The notes under the pieces: generated by a model
What the model was told of the DNA's origin: nothing
What the model saw: the letters and a program-made list of their open reading frames with translations, nothing else
The model's database searches: none
Part shown: in pieces, positions 54,005-63,539 of the stretch
Layout of the letters: each line of letters opens with the position of its first letter
How positions within the stretch are numbered: the stretch's first letter is position 1
Program-made: the position numbers and the translations under genes
Assembly (NCBI GenBank): GCA_949825065.1
Contig: OX463846.1
Coordinates: 5,971,366 to 6,035,365, forward strand
Length of the DNA stretch: 64,000 nucleotides
Origin: Odontocerum albicorne
Lineage: Eukaryota > Arthropoda > Insecta > Trichoptera > Odontoceridae
Direction of reading: 5' to 3'

Positions 54005-54365
54005 ACCTTCTTCTTCCTAGTGTCATGTCAGGTCTCTCCAACGTTGAATGAGTAGGCATCTATACCAGTCCAATCACGTTTATTGAAGAACCAGGAGATT
54101 TGCCTCCTGCCAACACCTCTTGGACCCTCTATTTAGCCTTGTATGATCAGGCTCAGTAATTTGTACTTTGCTCTTCTAAGTTCATGACCCAAATAGGACA
54201 CCTTTTGGATTTTAATATTAGTCAGCAACTCTCTATCAACTTTGGCTCTTTAAAGAACCCTTGTGTTGCTGACCATATCCGTCCAGGGTATCCATAGCAT
54301 TCTCCGGTGCACCCACATTTTGAATGCTTCCAGTCGGTTCATACTACCAATTTTGGGTCAATATC
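54005..54365 (-). mobile_element. LINE-A, inverted copy
   Basis: The plus strand starts CTTCTTCTTCC (the AAG tail reversed). It continues with GTGTCATGTCAGGTCTCTCC, AGGAGATTTGCCTCCTGCCA, GTTGCTGACCATATCCGTCC and CCAGTCGGTTCATACTACCA, the complement of the 35.65-36.02 kb copy. Decayed. Confidence 0.75.
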
Positions 54366-55268
54366 GGAGCCAAATATTTACTTTATTAATATTATACATT
54401 CAGCACGTTTGGAAGGAATTTAGCAACGAAAATACTTTATGACATCTAAACAAGAAATTCGAAACTACTTTATGGAAAACTCAATATTACCATAAATGTC
54501 AATGTGACAAAAACACCATTTATTATTCTTTGTTGTATACTAAGAAAACGGCCTTCTCATGTCCATATAAAACTGTTTCGTTTCTTGATTACCATAAATT
54601 AAAATATAAAAAAGAAGGAACTTTACATGAATGGTAATGTTTTTTTTACTCCAGAAGTTTGGCCCAGATGTGCGGTAAATGTAAGAACGCCTGGAAAAAG
54701 CGGACTAACGTGTGTCATCCCTCAAGAGTCACACTCCTTGAACATCACTTTTATACGTATTGTTGTAGCGCCACTGTTGGCATTGTTTTCATATAGCACA
54801 GGAGTGGATTCTACAATACAATTCTATGATTTTCTTTTCATATAGCAATTTATTTTCTTTTCTTGTCATAGGCATTCTCTTTCCACCTGGATAGCTGCCA
54901 CACGAATCAAGTCCTGTTCAGTACAAGACATCGACCTCCTCGGCCACTACAGTTGGTGTCTCATGGACAGATCCTCACCACAGATATGAAAGTCAATCAA
55001 TCACTTAACATTCGTCATTTTTATATTTCTTTGTTTCTCACAATTTTTGTATGGAACTTATTAAGAGATTTTCAGGTAGTCCGGGGTATTTCAGAGACCT
55101 GCGGCAATTATTCCACCCGATTTTCTTCTCCACTCGTTCATCTTTTCAATAAGGGGTGATGATTTCAGAAAACAAGTAGTTCTAATGAAGCTGGAAGATC
55201 AGCCGCTTTAGGCGTCCATTGTTGGAAGGTAAGTTACCAAAACTCTAGGTTGCTAATGCGGATAATGC
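54366..55268. other. No clear gene; weak LINE signal at 54890-55000
   Basis: The minus strand near 54960 reads ICGEDLSMRHQL, vaguely like the CGxxxxMxH tail of LINEs. A 72-codon plus-strand frame at 54627-54845 has no recognisable motif. Confidence 0.3.
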
Positions 55269-55945
55269 CATGTTTACACGAGTTTATTTATTTAACACTT
55301 TTATTGCAAAACAATTTGGTGGGCTTATTGCCAGGCAGCAATCTCTTCTAACCAACCAGACAAAAGTAAATGAAGCAAGTTACGTGGTCGCATAAATCAT
55401 TCAAATCACTATCCATCCGCACGAAATCCATAAACAAATACGTAAGCACATGCCCACGAACCTCACAAAGATGGACAATCATCCGAACATTCTTTTTTAT
55501 ATAAAGTGAGATATCATCAATCAAAAGGAAAGGAAGGAATGGTGGAGAGGTAAGGAAAAGAAAAATCAGGAATGAAACACGTTATTTTACTGACTAGAAA
55601 TTAAGAGTTTTTTCAGTCGCTTCTTAAAGCATGCCAAGGACGGAGCGAGTCTTATATTGGTTTGTAACTGATTCCAGTCTCACTGCATGGACAATAAAGG
55701 ACGACGTAAAGAAAGAGAAGCAGTGAACTGGAAAGGCCAATAAACAATATCTGTTTGGGCGTAGTAATCTCTGTTTGAGCTTAGTACTTGTCATTAGTAC
55801 TTACCGTTTGTACTAAGCTGCTTAGTGACAACAAGCATATTAGTAGTAAGATTTACTAATGCTTAGTACTAATATGTTTGTTTACACGTGGATACAAGTG
55901 CGAGTGAGAAGTACTAATGACAAGTACTAAGCTCGTGTAAACATG
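55269..55945. mobile_element. MITE with long inverted repeats, split by LINE-B
   Basis: The left end CATGTTTACACGAG (55269-55282) continues after the LINE as CTTAGTACTTGTCATTAGTA (from about 55767). The right end, inverted, reads CATGTTTACACGAGCTTAGT then ACTTGTCATTAGTACTT. Rejoined, the terminal repeats are at least 37 bases. ATAATGC flanks both sides (directly left, and two bases beyond the right end), suggesting a 7-8-bp target duplication and hence a hAT-type MITE. Confidence 0.7.
55283..55765 (-). mobile_element. LINE-B, inverted copy inside the MITE
   Basis: The minus strand gives YCLLAFPVHCFSFFTSSFIV, HAVRLESVTNQYKTRSVLGM and LKKRLKKLLIS, then the LINE-B 3' UTR (complement of GGCAGCAATCTCTTCTAACC) and a TAAATAAATAAA tail at 55283. 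It extends the LINE-B coding end seen at 8.7 kb and shows the true C-terminus. Confidence 0.75.
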
Positions 55946-56465
55946 ACATAATGCAAGTAATAATCGAAGGAGATTTTGAACATTTACTTTTTTTTTTAAA
56001 TTACAAGGGTTCTTCAGTTTTTCGAACGTGAAAGGTTTTTCACTTTGGATATTCGGATTTTTTTCAATACCTTTAACATTCACTAACTAGGCTATTGATA
56101 GCATCGTCATTCATACACGGAATGACTCTGTTGAACGAATTATCGATATATTCCATATATCTGTAAGTAAACTGAGGATTGTGTTCTTTAATACACTTTG
56201 TAGATTAAACTTAGCCTTTTAACTTATTTCTTAAAGAGTTTTATTCAACATTTTTACTTTTTCATTGTTTGTGATATAACGCATTTTTTAAATTGGGGTA
56301 GACTTGTACTCGCAATAAAATAAAATAAATTAAAAAAATATACCAACAATAAACAAAGATGGACAAAAACCAAGATCTAATCTTATAGCACTAATTTATT
56401 TAAAACAAAATACACACTTAAATCAATGCCAAAACATGTCATGATTATTTAAAGGGTACGCCTCA
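55946..56465. other. No feature recognised
   Basis: AT-rich and unassigned. Confidence 0.4.
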
Positions 56466-56855
56466 GTGCAGTTCTCTCATTGAGTGTCTTTGATACAAAA
56501 TTCCACTGTGTATACCGTAGGACTAGTTCTCTAATTGAGTGCCTTTGATACAAAAGTCCACTGTGTATACCGTAGGACTAGTTCTCTAATTGAGTGCCTT
56601 TGATACAAAAGTCCACTGTGTATACCGTAGGACTAGTTCTCTAATTGAGTGCCTTTGATACAAAAGTCCACTGTGTATACCGTAGGACTAGTTCTCTAAT
56701 TGAGTGCCTTTGATACAAAAGTCCACTGTGTATACCGTAGGACTAGTTCTCTAATTGAGTGCCTTTGATACAAAAGTCCACTGTGTATACCGTAGGACTA
56801 GTTCTCTAATTGAGTGCCTTTGATACAAAAGTCCACTGTGTACGCCGTAAGACTA
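56466..56855 (+). repeat. Minisatellite, 55-bp unit, very homogeneous
   Basis: Seven copies; six start with GACTAGTTCTCTAATTGAGT at 56521, 56576, 56631, 56686, 56741 and 56796. The first copy and the end of the last copy differ at a few bases; the inner ones appear identical. Confidence 0.95.
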
Positions 56856-56891
56856 TTGATTATATTATATACACGTATGTTTATCTTTGTA

Positions 56892-57815
56892 ATTTCCTAT
56901 TAAGATGGGGGTACATCAAGGATCGGTACTCAGTCCGCTACTGTTCATCTTAGTCATGGACTATTTAACTAACCACAAAATGAAGTCTCCTAAAGATCCT
57001 ACTATTTGCAGACGATATCGTATTAATAAGTGAAAAACATGAATATCTGTAAAATAGTCTGGAAAGGTGGAGATGAATCTGGGAGGTCAATGGATTGAGA
57101 CTGAGCAGAAAGAAAACAGAGTATCTGTACCTACCATTCGAGAACACAAATGCTGTCACTCCCGTAATGCAAATGGATGGAGAAACATTACCAAATTGTG
57201 ACTCCTTTAAGTATCTTGGGTCACTAATCCATAGCGATGGAGGATGTGCAGCAGATGTAACACATATAATTAGTGTGGGATGGATGAAGTTAAGATCAAT
57301 GACGGCAGTTCTATGTGATCCAAAAATGCCAGTAAAGTTAAAAGGAAAAGTATACCAAACGATGGTCAGACCCGCATTCCTCTATAGCTCCGAATGCTGG
57401 ACGATGTATAACTCTTACTCCAGGCAACTAGAAACTGCTGACATGCGCATGCTAAGATGGTCAGCTGTTGTGCCCCTAAGAGATAAAATAAAAAGCTCAC
57501 GCATTCGTGGAAGCCTAGGTGTTACAGACATCAACAGTAAGATGGAGGATAGGCGATTGAGATGGTACGGCCACGTTGGACGCAGAGCACCCGATCACAT
57601 TGTGAATCAGGCAATCTCCATGGATCTTCCTCGAATAACAACCAGAGGAAGACCAAATAATTCATAGGTGGTGCAAAAAGATAACCTGATGCAGAGGCAC
57701 GGCCTGGGGGACGTAGTCTGGGACAGAAGAGCATACAACCTGAGGACGAGGAGAGCTGACCCCAACAGTCTTCGCAGACAGTGAGTTGGGATGGAGCCAG
57801 GGAGAAGAAGAAGAC
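56892..57815 (+). mobile_element. LINE-H 3' part
   Basis: The fragment keeps MGVHQGSVLSPLLFILVMDY near 56905 (RT palm motif) and LLFADDIVLISEKHEY near 57003 (FADD catalytic box), which lie in different frames. It continues through the long open frame below and, past a TAG, VVQKDNLMQRHGL, and ends GGGAGAAGAAGAAG at 57815. It begins 37 bases after the 55-bp minisatellite. Confidence 0.85.
57095..57667 (+). pseudogene. Reverse transcriptase thumb and C-terminus, 190 codons
   Basis: Open from RLSRKKTEYLYLPFE. LPNCDSFKYLGSLIHSDG (residues about 31-48) is the palm motif after FADD. KLKGKVYQTMVRPAFLYSSE and CWTMYNSYSRQLETADMRML are the thumb. DRRLRWYGHVGRRAPDHIV is the 'LRWYGHV' C-terminal zone, typical of RTE-like and craniofacial-development-protein-like insect LINEs. 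The stop at NNS is premature: the homology continues for about 35 codons. FADD lies upstream, separated by a stop. The catalytic protein cannot be made intact. Confidence 0.8.
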
Positions 57816-57844
57816 GTATGTTTATCTGTGTGGCTTAGTAGTGT

Positions 57845-57902
57845 AACATAAAGCTAAGAATTGAAAACTAGATGACTAGATTTCAATTCTTAGCTTTATG
57901 TT
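57845..57902. repeat. Near-perfect hairpin, 22-bp stem
   Basis: AACATAAAGCTAAGAATTGA and TCAATTCTTAGCTTTATGTT are exact reverse complements; CTAGATGACTAG, itself near-palindromic, lies in the loop. It could be a MITE remnant. Confidence 0.85.
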
Positions 57903-58500
57903 TGATTCCGAATGCTGAATAACAAAAAAAATCTTTAATCATGTAGAGGGCTTATAAATTTGTTCTAGTTAGTTTAAAGACATATGATAGCTACTTTAAA
58001 ATAATTATGGGTGTAATGCTTTTTATTTTAAAGGCCTAGAATTATTTTCAATAAGTATGCGTAAAGTATTTTTATTTTAAAGGTCTAGAATTCTTTTCAA
58101 TACGGTTCTGTATTAAGAAGTGCAAAAGACACTCCACGTTTAGAGCGCGCTAAGTAGTAAAAAGAAAACCACGGGGCGCATATGTGATTCAGGACGCCAG
58201 TGGGGTGCCCTGGTAGCGGGTCAGGGCGGGCGTAGGAGACTATGGTGGGAGCAATTTTTTTCAGAGAAACTTTTATCCCTGAAATGTCATTTACTCCACC
58301 CGCATTTCTACCCCGTGACATGTGCATGTGTTTTAAAAACTTACAAGTAATCCCGGGTCTCGGGTTTCAGTTTAATGTATTCCGGCAAATATGACGTATA
58401 AAAACATTCTCTCGACAAGGCTATGTGTAGGCAGAAGGGGAAAAAAAGAAGTCCTTTCAGAAAATAAAGCTCATAATAAAGAATTTGGATACTCGCGTAA
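57903..58500. other. Direct repeats and a GC-rich patch
   Basis: A unit of about 57 bases (TTTTATTTTAAAGG, CTAGAATT, TTTTCAATA) is duplicated at 58020-58100. 58130-58330 is GC-rich (CTGGTAGCGGGTCAGGGCGG) without recognised homology. Confidence 0.4.
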
Positions 58501-58730
58501 GCCATATGACCATATTCTTTATTTTTTTTATTTCACCTGGCATGTTTATTGCCATGTGGCAATCTCTTCCAACCAACCAGAAAGATGTTTTAATGAAAAC
58601 GTGAATGATGTGTTAAGTGAAAACCAGACTGGAATTCCATTTTAAAAAATTTGGATTCCAACGGGGATCGAACCCGCAACCTCCAGATCGGTAGAAGAGC
58701 GTCTTACCACCAGGCCACGGAGGTCGTACC
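58500..58730 (-). mobile_element. SINE-1, best copy: tRNA head plus LINE-B tail
   Basis: Minus strand, 5' to 3': tRNA-like head (58655-58727) with A box TGGCCTGGTGGTAAGACGC and B box GCGGGTTCGATCCCCGT; body with TCCAGTCTGGTTTTCACTTA-type sequence; then TCTGGTTGGTTGGAAGAGAT and TGCCACATGGCAATAAACAT. The tail is shared with LINE-B. The T-arm pairs (GCGGG/CCCGT) but no acceptor stem forms, so this is a SINE head, not a working tRNA gene. It would be transcribed by RNA polymerase III from the internal boxes and copied in trans. Confidence 0.8.
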
Positions 58731-58734
58731 ATAA

Positions 58735-59135
58735 TGTGTTATTATAAATAATAGCATGTGACCATAATGTGTTATTATAAACAATATCATGTCTTATCTA
58801 TGGTTATTTAATATTGACCAATTCGAAGAATTCTGCATTAAAGTAGTATTTTTTCTGATGACAAATGAGTGGCGTATTAAACGACGTGTAGTAAAATGAA
58901 ACAACGTCAATAGGGAACTAAAACATACACACTCGATCCGGGCAGTATCAAAATCTGTTGAGATGTAAAATCTATCTACAGCAGTATTTTAGTACCATTT
59001 TTGATATATGGTAATAAAACATAGACACGATTTTTCTAAACATAATCGAATAAAGGTGTGCAATTAAAAAAAAAATGACAGAACACGGAATAAAAGTATT
59101 ATAAATTAATGTAAACTGAAAGCTGATGTGTTCTG
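58735..59135. other. Short duplication, otherwise unassigned
   Basis: CCATAATGTGTTATTATAAA occurs twice, 32 bases apart (58731 and 58763). Confidence 0.5.
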
Positions 59136-59139
59136 TAAG

Positions 59140-59401
59140 GTGAAGAAGAGCACTCTTAGATGGTTTGGGCATGAAGAATGAATAAATAAAGAAATACTAA
59201 CATTTCAAATATATAGTGCCAATGTGAGTGGTAGCCGTGGGAAAGGTAGACCAAGAAAAGTATGTTTGATACAAATGAATGATACTTTGAAAGAAAAAAA
59301 TATAAAAAGTAAGAAAAATCGTAGGAGTTGTATGAAAAGGTGTATGGGTGTATTGTTGAAGAAGTGAAGGATGTGTGTAGAAATAGGAAAGTCCAACATA
59401 A
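59140..59401 (+). mobile_element. LINE-D 3' end, copy 4
   Basis: Reads KKSTLRWFGHEE then ILTFQIYSANVSGSRGKGRP and RKVCLIQMNDTLK, followed by GTAGGAGTTGTATGAAAAGG. It is the clearest LINE-D coding end. Its 3' side meets the poly(T) start of an inverted LINE-C. Confidence 0.75.
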
Positions 59402-59936
59402 TTTTTATTTTTTTATTTTTTTTATCCACTTTGCACGGATTTCTCCTGTTACACAAAGAGGGTCTGCTTCTAGCGTTAGCTTATTCGTTAGGAATAATAT
59501 TAGCCAGGATTCTTCTCATACTGCTAGTCGGTACCGAGAATATATCCACAGTGTCATTCAGTTGGTTCAATATCTCTATACCACACGTGACTGAGTGTTT
59601 AGCCATGATATTCGTCCTGTAAGTTGGTATGTAGAACAGAGGGTGATTCCTTGCACGGATATATTTATTGGGTACATATAAACTTAGTGCTTCTAGAATC
59701 GCGGGACAGTTAAAGGAACCTTGGAAAACCTTTATTAGGAATATCGCAATGGATTCTTGCCTTCTTGTTTCAAGGCTTCTATAGTTACACACCGTGAGAA
59801 GTTCGGCATGGTGAGCATATTTTAGGTAATTGCCCTTTGTTCTGTACCATAGATATCTGAGGAATTTTTTTTGTATTTGTTCTATATTGTTTTTATATTT
59901 GAGCTGGTGAGGAGCCCAAACTGTATAATACTCTAT
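59402..59936 (-). mobile_element. LINE-C, inverted copy
   Basis: It starts with a T-run (reversed A-rich tail). The minus strand then encodes CNYRSLETRRQESIAIFLIK, VFQGSFNCPAILEALSLYVP, NKYIRARNHPLFYIPTYRTN and LNQLNDTVDIFSVPTSSMRR, open for about 103 codons (59481-59792). A frameshift in a T-run near 59865 separates the preceding LRYLWYRTKG block. It is the least damaged LINE-C end here. Confidence 0.85.
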
Positions 59937-60039
59937 GCTCTCTGATTACTCTAGCTGGAAAACAGCGTGATGGTATGGATTTATTTAATATTAGTGTAAT
60001 AAATATTCTTGACAATAAAATTAATACTCGTCATGATCT
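59937..60039. other. No feature recognised
   Basis: Short unassigned spacer. Confidence 0.4.
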
Positions 60040-60260
60040 AGTTGGTGAAGCGTGTCTTCCGGTCTTGAGTTTTGATTCTCGAAGGTACCCAATCGTTGTA
60101 AAAAGGGTTTTAGTCTGGTTTGCCCTTTAAAAACCTTTATGGTTCGTTGTAAGATTTTAACAAATGCCAATGAACCAACTTGGTTAAACTGTACACTGGT
60201 TGATAAGACGCATGTGCTCTAATCTCTGGAACTCAGATTTTAAAAAATATTCCATTTGGG
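60040..60260 (+). mobile_element. SINE-1-like relic
   Basis: GATCTAGTTGGTGAAGCGTG resembles an A box and GAGTTTTGATTCTCGAAGG a B box, then TTTTAGTCTGGTTTGCCC resembles the body. The tail is not recognised. Confidence 0.45.
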
Positions 60261-60285
60261 TTTCACTTAAGGTCTCTATAATATA

Positions 60286-60795
60286 TTGAGTGTTAACATA
60301 AGTTGTGTCCGTTTTTTTCCAAATTAAAAATTAACACCAAAAGTACAACAAAATGGTTCATGTTATACATCATTCGAAAGAAAATTTTCTGCTCTACAAG
60401 ATGTTGTGTTTGCTTTAACGTTACATATATTATTTTTTTGATTACAAACCTTCAAAATGGAATGTCAAGTAGACAAAAGTGAGCATTTTTGACACCTCTT
60501 TCGGTTCGCGTTCAATCAAGGGAATAAAGCTGCCAAAGCTGCTCGCGATATTTGCAGTTTAAAACCACCGTAGAATTGGCTGAGCAGATGAATTGTAAGT
60601 AGTCACATGACTGTATACTGACATCTTAAATAAATTGTCGAAAATGTCTACTTGACATTCCATTTTGAGGGCTTGTAATCAAATAAAATAATATATGTAA
60701 CGTAAAAGCAAACATAATATCTTGTAGAACAGAAAATTTTCTTTCGAATGACGTATAACCTTTACCATTTTGTTTTACTTTTGGTGCTGATGGCT
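60286..60795 (+). mobile_element. Foldback mariner, copy 2
   Basis: After TA (60284-60285) comes TTGAGTGTTAACATAAGTTG, then the same leader as copy 1, ATG at 60458, transposase codons with an internal deletion (AAKAARDICS then jumping to ELAEQMN and SHMTVY), and near 60636 a switch into an inverted leader (TTGTCGAAAATG, TACTTGACATTCCATTTTGA). The switch falls at the same place as in copy 1. The inverted arm stops at TTTTGGTGCTGATGG without its last 35 or so bases. Confidence 0.8.
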
Positions 60796-61127
60796 GAACG
60801 ATGGCCAAATTGCATGAGTTGAACTTCGAATTGCTTCCGCACCCACCGTATTCTCCAGATTTGGCCCCCAGCGACTATTGGCTGTTCGCAGACCTCAAAA
60901 AGATGCTCCAAGGAAAGAGATTTGGCTCCAATGAAGAAGTGATTGCCGAAACGAACGCCTATTTTGAAACCAAAGATAAATCGTTCTACACGGCTGGCAT
61001 AGAAAAGTTAGGAAAGCGTTGGAATGAATTTATCGCTCTTGAAGGAGACTATGTTGATGAATAAAGAATAATTTTGGCAAACAAATGTTGTTTTAGTAGT
61101 TAGTCCCGGGACTTATTGATCGATGTA
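60796..61127 (+). mobile_element. Second mariner type, 3' end
   Basis: Joined directly to the truncated foldback arm. It ends with AGTCCCGGGACTTATTGATC followed by GATG and TA (61126-61127); the complement resembles mellifera- or irritans-type mariner ends ('...CAATAAGTCCCGG'). The terminus differs from that of the foldback mariner, so two mariner types are juxtaposed. Subfamily naming is uncertain. Confidence 0.65.
60801..61064 (+). pseudogene. Mariner transposase C-terminus, 87 codons
   Basis: LHELNFELLPHPPYSPDLAP then SDYWLFADLKKMLQGKRF. The D of APSD (residue 25) is the third catalytic residue of the DD34D triad. The tail NAYFETKDKSFYTAGIEKLG, RWNEFIALEGDYVDE is the normal mariner C-terminus with its stop, so the 3' side is complete. 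The first two catalytic residues and the DNA-binding domain are missing. The frame is intact and codon content is balanced, suggesting modest age. Confidence 0.85.
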
Positions 61128-61129
61128 TT

Positions 61130-61712
61130 ACTTTGTCCAATTTAAATATTAAGTACACAAGGAAAACGTGTACCATTTGTTCCAAATAAAACGAAAATCA
61201 ACTTTTGATACTTGTTAAATAATAAAATTCGTAGAGTTTAAAAAATAAAAAGGCAAAGTAATAATTAATTCAATAAAGGTAAAATTTTACTGATGCGATG
61301 TTCAACAAAGAGATTTCCTATACAGTGAGCCAGAAAAAATTAAATTAAAATTTGTTAATAGAATTTTTAAGTACTTTGTTTATTATGCGCACTCAATAAA
61401 GTTTCCCCGTAATTAGGGGGTGGATAATTTAATTTTTGCCTCAAACCTTTCGCTAGAATATTTAACTACCCCGCATGTGTTTAATATTCAAAGTTTGGAA
61501 ATTTCTGGGTGTACACGCACCGCTGGGTTTAAAAATCCACTTTAGTTTCCATGACATCAAATCCTGTGTCGATATAAGAAAAATAATAAAGAATATTATT
61601 TTAAGTTTTATGACACGTTAAAACAAGTGTTTCTTAAACTTTTTAAGGCCCAGTGATGTTGTAATGAATATTACATAAGTAGCATAATTTTTATTTGATG
61701 ATCGATAAATAT
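61130..61712. other. No feature recognised
   Basis: AT-rich and unassigned. Confidence 0.4.
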
Positions 61713-61713
61713 T

Positions 61714-62572
61714 TTTTATTGAAGTGAAACTTCTATAGGCTCGGTAGGGCTGAACGTCACTGAACGTCACGAAAAGTGAAACGGTGTATTTTATTACTAT
61801 TTTATTATTAATAAATTATTATTTATTATTATTTAATATTTTATTTATTAATAAATTATTATTCATTATTTTTATATTAATAATTGTTTATTATTAATAA
61901 TAATTAATATTATTTTAATTATGATAAGTGTATTATATCATTATTAAAATTATTATTTATTATTAAAATTGTTATTATTTATTATTAAAAATAATACAAA
62001 CAATATTTTTTGTTATAAAATATATTATTTTTATATTAATATATATTTAATAATTATTGATTTTAAATTATTTTATTTAATCTATTATTTATATTAAATA
62101 TACAATTATAATAATATATATATGGTATGTCATTATAATATTAATAATTATAATATAATTAATTAATAATATAATATAATAATATTATTAATAATATAGT
62201 AAAAATATAATAATAAGTAAATAATTATTTAAAAATAATTAATTTAATAATAAAAAATGATATAAAAATATTACTATATTTAATCATAAAAATATAAAAT
62301 TAATATTATTTTATTAAGCGTATCGTGTCATTATTATTTATTATTAAAAATTAAAATAATAATATTTTTTTTATTTAATTAAGAAAGATTTTCTTGAATT
62401 AAATTCCACATAACCATTTTTTTAATTAATTCGAGAGATTTTCATGAATTAAATTCCACATTTCCTAATCCTAAAAAAAATCGTTAACAAATGGAAAAAA
62501 AGCAGTGCATAAAATCAACTTTTCCTACGAACTAAGAAGTTTCACTTCTACCGTGCAAGAGTCTCACACACC
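61714..62572 (-). mobile_element. Element with TAA-rich core, copy 2 (inverted)
   Basis: Complement of the 3.07-3.89 kb element. It has ATTGAAGTGAAACTTC, CTGAACGTCACGAAAAGTGA and AACGGTGTATT, then about 570 bases of A/T, then CATTTCCTAATCCTAAAAAA, GTTAACAAATGGAAAAAAAG and TTTCACTTCTACCGTGCAAG plus AGTCTCACACA. One block (GATTTTCTTGAATTAAATTC) is duplicated here. GAAGTGAAACTTC sits inverted near both ends (61725 and 62539). Confidence 0.65.
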
Positions 62573-63245
62573 TGTTTTTTTTTTTTTTTTAATAAATAAA
62601 GGGTACAATGTACCTTGTAACAAAAAATATTGAAAATCAACCAGTAGTGAGTGTTCAACACATTCAGGACAGAAAATACAAAAAGTAAATCATTTTAAAC
62701 AATTACATCAGACAGAAACAATCAGAAAGAAACAGATATCAAATCACATGTTATCAACACAATACGGGGTCGTCCACAGTTGGACAACTCAAACTGCGCA
62801 AAAAAAAGCAGACGCAAAAGAAAATTCATTACAACAAATTGTTAACAAAATATAAAAGTCGGAATCAGTAAGTCCAACTTCACAAATATCCTTCAGCACG
62901 GGAGAAAAATCACAAAAATAGATTAAAAAAAAAACGAAAATAATCAATTTAAAAACAGGTTAAAAAAGGGCTTCAAAAATGCTTAAAAAAAGCGATTTCT
63001 TTTTAAGGCTCGGATATTCTTGGAAGTACTTTTTCAAGCACACCTTTTAATATCAGCAAAATAACGTCCGAGACTGTAGCATACTCATTTCCGATCCTGT
63101 GCGGAGATTTCGCAATAGAATTTGTCCTACAATTTTCACAGAAAAATATGTTCTGCAGCCTGGTTATTCTTGTCGAAACTCGAATGCTGATTAATTTCAA
63201 GAGTTTAGGGCAATTGATCATTCCATTCACGACTTTGAAATAACA
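62573..63245 (-). mobile_element. LINE-P 3' end with poly(A)
   Basis: On the minus strand the coding end (63003-63230) reads NGMINCPKLLKLISIRVSTR, LQNIFFCENCRTNSIAKSPH, RIGNEYATVSDVILLILKGV and LEKVLPRISEP. That is the '...CPxLLxxIxFxVPxRxTR...RTN...SPxxR' tail of Jockey/R1-like reverse transcriptases. A UTR of about 400 bases follows, then GGTACATTGTACCCTTTATT and a run of A (T-run at 62573-62590 on plus). The poly(A) abuts the edge of the TAA-rich element. Confidence 0.7.
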
Positions 63246-63539
63246 ATCGAGTGCGCATTATTGGCCGATCAGAGAGATTTATTAAATTAATGTTAAATTT
63301 TATACTTTTAGAGTAGAACAAAAAATATTGACTATAAATTCATGATTATTATAATTTACTGCAAGTACTTATTAGAAATATAATACGAGTTCTAAAGTGC
63401 GTTTTTAAAGTTCAGAAACGTAGCTGATAAGCGTCACTAAAAAATTAGAGGTAAGGGTTGAAAACAAGACAAAAATTAATAATGTCAATACTGGTTTTTA
63501 CGACTTTTGATAAGTTTTTAAGAGTTTATGTGTTAAAAC
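63246..63539. other. No feature recognised
   Basis: AT-rich and unassigned. Confidence 0.4.

Noticed and set aside
58655..58727. tRNA gene on the minus strand with A and B boxes
   Set aside because: No acceptor stem can be formed, and the sequence continues into a LINE-type tail shared by other copies, so it is a SINE head.
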